Assembly (NCBI RefSeq): GCF_964275005.1
Contig: NC_092701.1
Span: 10,845,453-10,909,452, forward strand
DNA from: Diadema setosum
Taxonomy: Eukaryota > Echinodermata > Echinoidea > Diadematoida > Diadematidae
Direction of reading: 5' to 3'
DNA: 64,000 bases
How positions within the stretch are numbered: position 1 is the stretch's first letter; each line of letters opens with the position of its first letter. A program made the translations under genes and the position numbers. The notes under the pieces are model-generated. The model saw only the letters and a list, made by a program, of their open reading frames with translations. It searched no databases and was not told the DNA's origin. Of this stretch, positions 19,958 through 31,000 are shown piece by piece.

Positions 19958-20596
19958 AGAGGAAATCCATCAAAAAAAATAATAATAATAATAATAATAA
20001 ACTTTAAAGAACAGGAAAAAAATCCTTACAGAATGATACAATTAAATATGACAAAAATTGGACAAGAAATAAGTAAGATATATTTTTAAATTAAACAGTT
20101 TTTCAGAAAACACTTGACCAGTCCTTATGAATATTCGAATGAGCAAGTTAACAATGTCATGCTCTCATAATTCCTTATTCATTTCATATGCAGAAATGAC
20201 AAAAGATCTCATATTTTAGCTGTGTTAATATAAGGCTTGTCTTAAAATCACCCAAAATACCCCCCCCAAAAAAAAGAACAAATGTTAACTCTGATATATC
20301 TTGGTATGGGAACGTGCTTTTACTTGTATTAGCTAAAAAATATATTTCTTTTTTCCAAATTTCATATATACCATACACGAAAAGATTGTGAGGGTATGAC
20401 AACATCAACTCGCTCATTTGAATATTCATTAGTACTGGTCAAGAGATACACGCATTTTCAACAAAAAAAAAGTGAACTTTCAAAATACATCTTCCTTGTT
20501 TCTTATCCGATTTTTGTCATGTTTTTATCATTCTGCAGGGAATATTTTTCTCTTTCTTTTCGTTTTTTTTTTTATTTATGGGGATGGATTTCTTCT
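19958..20596. mobile_element. 639-bp TTAA-flanked foldback element
   Basis: Begins AGAGGAAATCCATC and ends with the inverse GATGGATTTCTTCT. TTAA flanks both sides (19954-19957 and 20597-20600). The arms match with gaps for some 200 bp: GACAAAAATTGGACAAGAAA on the left against the inverse of TTTCTTATCCGATTTTTGTC on the right. TTAA flanks recall piggyBac-type target choice. Confidence 0.75.
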
Positions 20597-20752
20597 TTAA
20601 TAGTTTAAAACTTAGATGACATATAACACTGACATTGATATCGCTGTTGAAAAATTTTCTGACTACTTGGCAGACATTTTTGCTCGTGTAATAGAATACA
20701 GTGGAAACTCAGTATAACGAGATCCTTGGGATCAGAACAATTTGTTATTTTG

Positions 20753-20907
20753 CAGGGGTGCATCCAGAAATTCCATGAAGGGGAGGCGCCTTTGTAAAAT
20801 TAAAGGGGAGGCGGTGCACACAACACCCCCCATTTTTTTTATTTCTTTTGTTTTAACCAAAATAAAGAGGGGGGCACCCTGTGCGACCCCCTCTGGATCC
20901 GCCACTG
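20753..20907. mobile_element. Short element, CAG...GGATCCAG family, copy 2, with 5-bp target duplication
   Basis: Ends CAGGGGTGCATCCAG and the inverse CTGGATCCGCCACTG. TTTTG flanks both sides (20748-20752 and 20908-20912). It is 155 bp and non-coding. End sequence suggests a hAT-like group. Confidence 0.75.
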
Positions 20908-23477
20908 TTTTGTAATATCATATTTTGTAATCAGATATTTTGTAATATTTGTAGTCAATAAACAATACAAAATTAAGGAAATAAATTCATTGGGACCGGA
21001 GAAATTAGTTTATCATATTTATCAGGTATTTTGTTAGCACATCTCTTTGTACACATACTGAGTTTCCGCTGTATGCAAATAGACAACAATGCCCCCATGG
21101 AAGCCCTCAAAACTACCATAGCCTCAAGTTTGCAATGTTCTCAGGTAATAGTATGTAAGAATGCATGGAGGTGAGCAAACTCTTGTATACACTGTGTATC
21201 AGGTACACACCTGAATACAAAGTGGGATTTCTCTGCTACCTACATCTGTATTTTGATTTCAGTATGAAGACTTCATACACCTTCATCATGTACAGAGACA
21301 TTTACAACAGATAAATCAACACACATGATTACATCAGAGTCCTCATCTACAGACATTTATTGACAATGTGGGGAAAAAGATACAACTCGATACAATAATA
21401 TTGTACACTTCAAAAGAGCACTGTCATGGTTGGATACGATCAATAGCATATCCTATTTCTTCATATTATTTTTTTTTTTTTCATGAGGGAAATTATGTGA
21501 TAAGGAAGAAATTAATATCAAAGAGCCTAAAATTAGAGGAGATAGTTCAGAATAGAAATGTATGAACAGAAGACATATCAATGAAAACAGCAGCCAAAGG
21601 AAGGAGATTCATATATATATATATGATAGCAGTAAATGATGAAAACTATCCCTCTCCTTATCCTGCACGAACTATCAAAGTAATCAAAATATCAGTAATC
21701 ATCCTAAAACTTGTACATGTATTGCAAATACCCTCCTTTGATAATGAAAACAAAAACAAAAAATAGCTCATGAAAAATAGAAAATATTCCCCCAAAATAT
21801 TTGCCAGTAATTGACTCCAAATCACAGCTATTCTAAATAACTGCAAATGTGAAGAAATGACATGCCCTTTTCTCCCTCACACTGGTGAATGGAAATAAAC
21901 AAATTTAAATGCCCAAGGCAGTTGGATGTGACTGCAGTTTAACAATCTGACATATGCTTGCAATGTCACCTATACACCGAGGTGGCCCTACATTAAAGCC
22001 CTACATCAGAAGTCTACATCTGCTGAAAATGTTGATGAAAGAACATTCTTCCACACAGTAAATAGTTCACATGTTGTGTACAAATATGCACTTCAATTTT
22101 GTTGCTCTTCTGTATAAGAAAAACCTCACAACAACATAATATTATAAATGCATGCAACAGGGAATATGCATGATGGATTTTCCCTTTTCTATTTTTTTTT
22201 TTCTTTTAATGCATAGAAGTGAGTCAGTACAAATTGGTAACAATTAAAATTCTTCTTGGGGAGTATCTCTGGACCCGATCACTTTATACAATTGTATTAC
22301 AACTGTGCTCATTGGTGGTACAATCACTGACATCTAAGTCACACAGAAGCCTTTGTGGTGAAACAGGCAGCTTGCATGCAGCTCAACAGTGGTAGCTTTG
22401 ATGGTGCATACTATGTGATATGACTGTCTGGTTTAAAGATATTCGTTATAGGAAAAAAAAAAAATGTTTCCACAGTCAAATAAATTTTGTGCACCTTTCA
22501 TGAGTACTTTTGAATGTTCGCAGCATTCTCCACCAACATGTTGCCCTTTTGTATATCACAATGTGACACATTCACAGTGGGTTTCAAACTTCATGATGAT
22601 CACACATAGGAAATGTGAATATGTGACAGCCATTTAGACAAAATAAACAATACAAATTATACAATGGAAAATAGTTATATGTAAGTCTTCGGTCCTGACT
22701 TGCACTTCTCTTTGCCAGGGAGGTTGCCACAACTTCCAAACTCTTTCACATTCCTTTGGCTCTGGAATACATGTACTACTGGCCCTATTTCAAGATCAAG
22801 CTGTGTGGTAAGGCAATACGATCCATTAGAATCAAAAGACTGTAAGGCAGTACTGTATTGAAGTAGCTGCATTCATTATTAGTAAATGAAATCAGTTGCA
22901 TTCCATGCATGATCAATAATTGAGAAACTGAAATTGGAGCACGCTTCACTTGCAAAGAATCATCCCAAAAAAAAAGGAAGAGAAATAAATAAGTAATGCA
23001 GACCACAACCTAGAACTTTAAGAAGTAACCCTTAATTAAAAGGGTAATACATGTACAAAATTTTATGTTTAGACCATGAATATACATTGTATGATTACAA
23101 AGAGTTCCATATTCAAGCTAAGCTCCATCAAGCTCATGGCATTGCAAATTATTCTTTGTTCTTGAAGTGATTACCCAAGAAGAGTTTGATTATGATGTAT
23201 ACACGTACATTCATACAAGTACTTTGTCATCAACTCTACAATTTTGTAAAATATCAACATTAATGACAATGATGCAAAAGACAAATACAGTTTTATGACA
23301 ACTCTGCACAAACTGTTTAAACAAAATACAGATATGATGCTTTTAAACAGAACCTGGGGAATTCATTGAATGACAAATGTCAAAAACATGACAGACCATT
23401 AAAAATGTAAAATGTTGAAAGATCAGTTCAGTTTATCAAACACATCTGCATATATACATTAATAAAGAACATACATA

Positions 23478-23726
23478 TCGTCGCTGGGGTGACAAGACCT
23501 TGTATCTCAAATTTTGGTGAAAATGACTTTTTTGCATTAGTGGTCAAATAATCGGTTAAGTGATGTCCTGTCCAAATCCCAGCTGTCTTACCCCAAAAAT
23601 GAAGCCACCACGGCATGTCAAAGGAACGGCTATCCCATTCAGTATAGTGCTTTGGCCGCCATGTTTTTTGGCTCTCCTGAACATTTGACATTTTTGAGAT
23701 ACGAGGTCTTGTCGCCCCAGCGACGA
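23478..23726. mobile_element. TA-flanked MITE, TCGTCGCTGGGG(C/T)GACAAG ends
   Basis: Ends TCGTCGCTGGGGTGACAAG and the inverse CTTGTCGCCCCAGCGACGA, flanked by TA (23476-23477 and 23727-23728). The TIR extends about 35 bp to GTATCTCAAA. It is 249 bp and non-coding. Confidence 0.8.
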
Positions 23727-23898
23727 TATATTGTGTATAAGTAATCCTAAAAGCTGCGAACTGCATATACAACTGGCATGCTGATAGAGTAAGACAACAC
23801 ATTACAATGTGTATTTACAACACTGGTATCACAGCAACCAATAAAGTGGAGAAGTCATGTGGTCTAGACAGTGTCAAATACTTTCCCTCGTTCCCTGA

Positions 23899-24024
23899 CG
23901 ACACAATAGCGAGCTTTAGATCTGGACGCAACAGCTAATTCACCCATGTGCAGAACACCATTTTGGGTCTAATTAGCGTGGTCTTGGTGTTTGCGACACA
24001 GATCTAAAGCACGCTGTTATTGTC
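23899..24024. repeat. Inverted repeat with AGATCT(A/G)AAGC arms
   Basis: Arms GACACAATAGCGAGCTTTAG and ATCTGGACGCAAC pair with the inverse arm GTTTGCGACACAGATCTAAA, GCACGCTGTTATTGTC. The total is about 126 bp, probably another small foldback element. Confidence 0.6.
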
Positions 24025-25056
24025 ACTCCAACCAATCCACACTGCCACTTGTTCTAGGCTCGGTCTGAGATTTGGTCTGCAACTGCGTCAGGCCCAGCTG
24101 CCGAAATGTCTGCGTCTGAGAGGGGTTGGGATATGGGGAACTCTAAACTCCAGTTTACATCTACATCATGGCTTGGCAACAGGGCCTATGACTGCGAAGC
24201 ATGAGTGTGTTCACACTGACACAAGCCTTGTACTCCCGGACACATTATGATTAATGCATCACCAGCTCTTGCTATGCCTTATAAACACAGCCTAGACCAC
24301 ATTGGCAATGTGAACGGACCCTTGGGTTCTTTTTCTACCACGGCTGTTTCATACGATGCCTTAAATTTAATCTACAGCAGCACACATTTAAGTCCATAAG
24401 TCATCAGGCCCCTTGAAATATACAAAGCTGATGTGGAGTGAATAGAGTGAAACATGTTACTATATGCCTCCACCCACAACAGACTGAACTGTGTGATGAA
24501 AGAAGAGCTTGCAATGGCATGAAACACTGAAAAGCCTCTCCAGATATACACTCAGAATAACTCTATGTCACATTACCATGAAATTAGACATGACGGGGTA
24601 TCATAGCTTTTCAATGACCATAAATACAGAACAGATTCACAAAACTTTTTTTTTTATACATTATCTTCTTCATGCCAGACTTCCAGCTCTTTTCACTTCT
24701 TATCAATTTCACATTCATAGAGGAATACCAACATGTTTGTGCCATATACGAAATATCACAAAGCAATTCATCAACATGGTACTAAAAAATGACAAGAGGT
24801 ATGCAGGATCATAACCAAACCTACTATGAACTAAATAACTGTATTTAAAAAAAAAAGAAAACATATACAGGTGTTGGTTGGGATAAACATTGTACATTTC
24901 AAGACCTGATCAATACAAAAACATCAAACTCTCACACAAGACCACGCATCGACACATCCTAGTATATTTGGTTGATGAAATGAGGCCAGATGCCTGAGTC
25001 TTCACATGTTGGTCTGATGGAATAGACGATACTATCTCTACAGAAATCCATCCACA

Positions 25057-25080
25057 CTAGACCCGGGTTCCTTTGATTGC
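25057..25080 (-). CDS. FLOT1: FLOT1 coding exon 11 (C-terminus and stop)
   Basis: After acceptor TTTACAG the frame reads AIKGTRV and TAG at 25059-25057. Length and phase give a total of 427 residues. The tail differs from the human KPLRTA end, so this exon rests on the splice site and total length. Confidence 0.8.
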   Translation of the reverse strand, partial: AIKGTRV

Positions 25081-28000
25081 CTGTAAAGGATCAAAAAAGA
25101 AGAGAAAAGAGAAATATAGGACGTGTTGTTACACGATTACTGCTCTGTTAATTCAATTCTTCTTTGTTGATGAGAAAGAGCTGCATTATTTAAATAAGTA
25201 CAGGTTATTATAAGTTATGATTTATCATATTTTCCCCTTTTCTTTCCCGTGTATCCTTTTCTTTTGTTGTTTGCTTGTATCAACTGTAATATGCAATGTT
25301 GTTGTTTTCTCTCAATCTATGTACTTCACATATATCTTCATGTTTTCAACTCACATAATTTTATATTGTATTTGTAATTTTCACGTCCTGGAGCCCATAA
25401 AAGACCAGCGATGCCAACCTGAATATGAGCCATCCAGCCATTGTTGTTTTTTGGTGGTTTTTTTTTTTTTTTTATACGGAAAATGAAATCAAATGATCAA
25501 TCAATCATATAGTCAGAACCATGGATATGTGATGAGAAACTGTTGAAAACTGCATTCAACTCCTCCACCCAGTGATATTTTGCAACAATAAAGCCTGTAT
25601 GGTCTGAGGAGATGTTTACTGCCTTTCTGTGCTTTGTTTATGAATTGGCACATCCACTGGAGTCCTTTCTTCGCCAAATGGGCACAGATGTCTCACAAGT
25701 ATTTCACAAGTTCTGAACTTTCACGAATTTTGCAATTCACTTGTTATTCGCAAAACTATTAACTCTAATCCAGACTTGATTGTGACATTCACACATACAT
25801 GTGCATTTCTCCGTTCAGTACTGTACACCATAACTGCAAATTCAACCACTCGCAAAGTTGTTGGTAAGTCCCATTTTGCAAAAAATTTGACTCACTGACC
25901 AGTTGTATATGGCATAAACAGCAAGTGCCAATAGAGATTATGTAATTCCACCTATCTCTATTATGTCACAATGAGCTTCCCTATGAGTATGCGATAAGTA
26001 CTTCAGTTCACAGATAGTATGTGTATGACAGCATAATCACAACTGAATTTAGTAACATCCCTTTCCTGTGAGTTCAAACCATCATCAGCAACACCCATGC
26101 TATTCTCATTACTGTGTAACAATGTATTGTCATCTTGAACAATTGCTACCACAAGTCCTCGTGGTCACTTCTCACCTTGTTGATGTTGACGCTGGTCATG
26201 TTCTCCACCAGCAGGGGCAGTCTGTCCATGATGTCCATCACCTCGCCGGTCAGTTTCTGGGCACCCACATCACCCTTGCCACTGGACACCATTGTGATCT
26301 TCTTGGCCTGGGCCAGCGGAGCAGCAACCTCAGCAGCAACCTGGGTTATGGAACGGCGGGAGAGAGGTGCATTGGAAGTGAACAGACAGTCATAAGAAGG
26401 TGTGGACCCACTGAGGTCGCAAACAAATAAATGGTTTAACCTTTCTCCCGCGGTTGTTCTCTAAGATCCTCCAAGTAAAGTACAGTCAAACCTGTCTATA
26501 GTGGCCACCCACTGGAGACCGAGAAAAAAAGTTGCTCTTATAGACAGGTGGCCGCTATAGACAGGTTCTTTAACATGCTTTTTCTCTCAGAGGGAATTGT
26601 TTTCAGAAGTGGGGTTAAGGGGACTTACCCCCTGGACAATTACCCCAGGCCATTTCCCTGACCCTAACCCTAATCCTGAACGTAATCCCAACTCTAACCT
26701 AAACTCTAACCCTAAACCTAACCCTATACCTAATCTTTACTCTAACCTTATCACTAATCAGTATTTAGGGGGTAATTTTCCTCCAGGGGTAAATGCCCTG
26801 ATAAGCAGTGGTCATATACAGCAGGTAGTGGCTAAGACAGGCTTCACTGTAGTCGTGTGTGGGTGTGTAGTCCTACAGGTATGTGCATGCATCTACAGGA
26901 TGTGTGTGTGTGGGTGCGTATAATATATCTATGTGAGTATGTGTGTGCATTGTAGGCAGTGTGGATTTATGTGGCTGCTTCTTTTATCATTTTACCTACT
27001 TTTTGCTTCCACAGTGCCACTCTGGCTTCTTGATTGAATAACAATTCTTTCAATTTCTTGAATTTATTCCACAATCCATGTGGTCAATTCAAATGACACA
27101 TTTTTGGGGGTTACTATTACTTTGTAAATATCAGCGATAAATGCTCTTACCAGCACTGCTCAACCAGGCTGTCACCAACAAAGAATTTAAATTATTAACT
27201 AGAGAAGCACTCTGAGAGCGCAGCCAAGTATGCAGCTCATTTCCACCGTCCCACTGATCTTGTTATGTTCTTCCATAGAGATATAGTGATTTCCACCCAT
27301 ACGTACTTATTGTGTGCGGAGAGTCGCCCAATTTCCCAATATAGAAGCCTTTGTTACATCATAAACCCTCAGCTGCGTGGTGCGCCTCGCCCTAGCAGAA
27401 ACCAAAGATAGTCTTTGGCAGAAACTAGAGTACGCACTTTAGCGCATGCAAACCTCACGTACGCGCAGCCTGAACTCCCAAGTTCATTGACCCTACCTGC
27501 CAAAATATCAAAATCCTTCATAAATTCCCCAAAAATTCTCGGATCACTACCAAAAGTTAATCGTTTGTTACTCGTGTCATTCTCAACCTTTCCTGCAAGT
27601 TTCATCCCAATCCGTTCACTACTTCTTGAGTCATTTTGCACACGGACAAACTAATGAACGAACTAACTAACTAACAAACAAACCAACGGTAACGAAAACA
27701 TAACCTCCCCCCTTGGCGGAGGTAATGAAACAAACTGAATTCTTTTTTTTTTTTTTTTTTTTTTTTAATGAATAATATACATGTATGTTTCTTAAATTTC
27801 AACAATTTTTCTATGAAGTGCTGTGCACAGATATACTCATTAGACCAGTTTCTCCTAGTATTCGTATTAAAAGATATTTCTCAAAACTCATTTTCAGCTG
27901 AGAGCTACTGATTGTACCTCTTGCACAGTATTCCTTGTGGTCTGTTTACATAGCTCACTGGGAATTTTTTTTTTTTTAGATTCAGGCATGGTTTTGGGGG

Positions 28001-31000
28001 GTCGCAATACTTAAATCTTTTTACAAGAAGCATGCATTTAACTAAAATGCATGAAAAGGCTGGCCCATTCCATCATAGCATATCAGGGCAGCTAACACTC
28101 ATACATGTATATGAACATTGGGATGGTTCTGTATAGCAATCAGAGAGACACTTATAGGATGCATGCATCTCAATCAGCAAAAATAGCTCCCAAATTTGGA
28201 AGGATTTTACACTCGCTCTTCAGAATGTCAAGAGATATTGAAGCCTTCAGAAAGCCTCAATTAGAGTTGGTGAGAGGTGGCTGCTCCATCTAGACCTTAC
28301 CTTGGGGAGGACGTTGAGCACCATGTCGACCATGGCAGCATCCTGGTAGTCCTTCCAGGCGTCAGCCTTCTTGGCCATCTGCTCAGCTTCTGCCTTGGCC
28401 TTCTCCTCGATGGCAAAGGCCTCAGCCTCTCCCTTCACCTGAAATGCAGACAGATGGGAATCGTGATGTGCATGGCAAAGGGTCATATGGTCTCTAATAC
28501 CCTATCTATACACAAAGTTGGGCACAGGGGTGCTCCTGAAGAACTTTAATGTATGCCCCTTTAACCCTAATCAGGCCAGCTTTTTTGGCCATGCTAAATC
28601 TGGGGGAGGTGGATTCCACCCCTCCACCCATCGAGATCTCGGCCATTAGCTGTGCGATCGCAAGGAAATTCAGCACATGCGACACCCACATTGTAATCTA
28701 CAAGATTGTGTCTCATGAATTTGTGACCCGCGACAACCGTTTCGGGCAAAAGTCGGGAATTTTGAAAATTCACTTTTTCATTGAATCACATTGCCCATTT
28801 TCTAAGCTTTCCATTGATATAAAACACTTGTATTATCCGGCACCGCAAGTGGGCATAAAAAGCAAAAGATAATGCACTTTTTGAGTTGTTAGCCTGACAA
28901 AATTACGAGAAAACGAGCTTTGAAGATTCACCCCTTTCTCAAAACCAATGTCCGAACGGCGATGCGAGGTGATAATCACCCATCCGTGCGATGGTGCCAA
29001 TTGAGATTAAGCTCCGCCTCTAGCAACCACAGCGGCTTCTGATTGGCTCACTGAGAGAGTCAAATTTCCCGGGCACCTTCTCGGATCTCGGCGTTTGGAG
29101 CCGAACATACGCAATGCGTTCCGCTTGAGGTCTGTTTACCAGTACGTCTTTCAAGATGGCGGATACGATAATCGCATGCACTGAAGCCTAATGGAGTACG
29201 TGTGTATGGTGCACACATTACCCAATGGCATCAACACGCCATGCCTGTGTGTAAACGTAACTGAGCCGGTGGCGAATCCGTATCTACATCTTTACAAATC
29301 GCGTTTTAACTATTTTTGATTTGTCTTTTAAATCATTTGGGACGTTTATGCAGAAAAATTGCTAGAGCTGTCAAAGTGTCACGTTTCCCATTTAGTTTTG
29401 TTTTTCAAGCCATGCATGTGGTGCACTGTGCGGTGGTGTTTATTAAAAAAACACACACACAAACAAACACGATTGGTTAGTTTTCAGGTGCAATCTTGGC
29501 ATATAGTATTTGAACATTGGTCATTTATGACCGCTCCTTTCCTCTCATCTAATGTCATTTGAGTCAACCTGCTGTCATGATATTTACGAGTTGACAGTTT
29601 TGAGAATAGGTACCTATTGTAAGTTTTCTTTTCACACAGTTATCTTACTGCAGCAATATTATTGACGGATGAGTTTGCGATTGATGTTGCACGATATGTG
29701 TGGTGATTCTGATATGATCAAACCATGTTCCCTGTGAATCTGCTTCCACATTGAAAGTTAGCACTGCCGTTCACCATTTTGTTTCACTGCCGTTGTTGAT
29801 CACTGCGGTAGTGTCAAAGCGCGGATAGAAAGCCAACCTCACAGCATTCACACAGAGCGAGCGTATCTATTGTAGCAAGCTGCAAGAACAATGGAGCATA
29901 ATGTATGCACGCGTGGACAAAACATGCCCGAAACGCTCGAGACGTGTATCCGAAAGCCGATCTATGTAAATGTGTGCCACGCACCAGCCAATCGCATGCG
30001 ATACCCTGCGCTGTAGCAACACTGGGCATATTGGCGCGGTGTTCGAAAGAAGCTCGAAACTGACGAGTGCGATCCAACATAGGGTGTTTAAAATTCCGTT
30101 TTCTTATGATATGAAATTTGGCGTAGACGTAGAAAACACATCAAAGATTCGATTTCTGCAAAAAAAACAAAATCGACAAAAATAATGGTCAAAATCTTTG
30201 TACCCCGCCTAGGAGGGAATTTGCTCTTGCGACTTTTGCCTGAAACCGTTGTCGTGGGTCACATTTTAATTGTCAATGTGTAATTCTGATTAATAAAAAC
30301 TACACCCAAGATAGTATTTTAGACTATTTAACACTAATCAAAAGCATTGAGAGTCCAATTTATGGTTAGCATATTTTTTGTAACATATTCAACAATTGTA
30401 TATCAAAAAAACTGTCAAAAGCCTTTTTAATTCTTATGTACTTTGTTTTTGGAATTTGATATGTATTTCTTTGCCTTTAAACTCTTACTCTTTCCTTGTT
30501 TATCATTGGAAATTGTCACTGAATACTTCTGTACCGTAATTAGCATAGAAATAATAATTCAAAATGATAAATGATAAAAAAGTAATTTTTTTAGTTCAAT
30601 GACACGGTACTGTTTTCTTTAGGAAATGTACCGGTACACATAATCACAAACTTGTGCTCATTTTGGGGGCATTCCATAAAGTATTTTGTCCGACAAAGTT
30701 GTCAGACAAATTTACTCTCAACCAATCAGATGCAAGGATTTCAGGAGCTTGTAACAGTTTGTCAGAAAAATATCTGCCCAAACTGCTTCATGAAATGGCC
30801 CCCTGATGGTTTCTTGAATCTACATGTGTACAAACTTCACTAGGAGGGAGTCCCCACATGCAAAGCATGATGGGAGATCTGCTTTGATAAGTCCTCTGTA
30901 TCACAACTTTCTTCAGCAAGTTGGCACATAGCACTGCCATGAAGAATTTCACATTTCAGTCTCTGGGACCATGACATGGGCTCCAATCCAAAACACGCCA

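Larger units (their letters stand above)
18421..21335. other. Intergenic region between VARS1 and FLOT1
   Basis: Holds the TTAA-flanked foldback 19958-20596, the short element 20753-20907, a cluster of GGTACC-like words (19218-19555), A-runs near 19055 and a C-run near 19902. No gene was recognised on either strand. Confidence 0.55.
21336..25056 (-). other. Possible long FLOT1 3' UTR or downstream flank
   Basis: The FLOT1 stop is at 25057. Going downstream on the minus strand, a canonical AATAAA lies at 21356-21361, which would give a 3' UTR of about 3.7 kb. An ATTAAA candidate is near 24370. The stretch has no recognised exon and few repeats apart from the MITE 23478-23726 and the imperfect palindrome 23899-24024. 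Confidence 0.3.
26341..28300. other. FLOT1 intron 9
   Basis: Contains the hairpin MITE 26481-26568, the telomere-like stretch 26657-26757, a TG-rich stretch (26850-26950) and the repeat 27197-27727. No gene was seen. Confidence 0.6.

Noticed and set aside
26068-26430. Plus-strand 120-codon frame
   Set aside because: It is antisense to FLOT1 exon 10, which explains its codon regularity.
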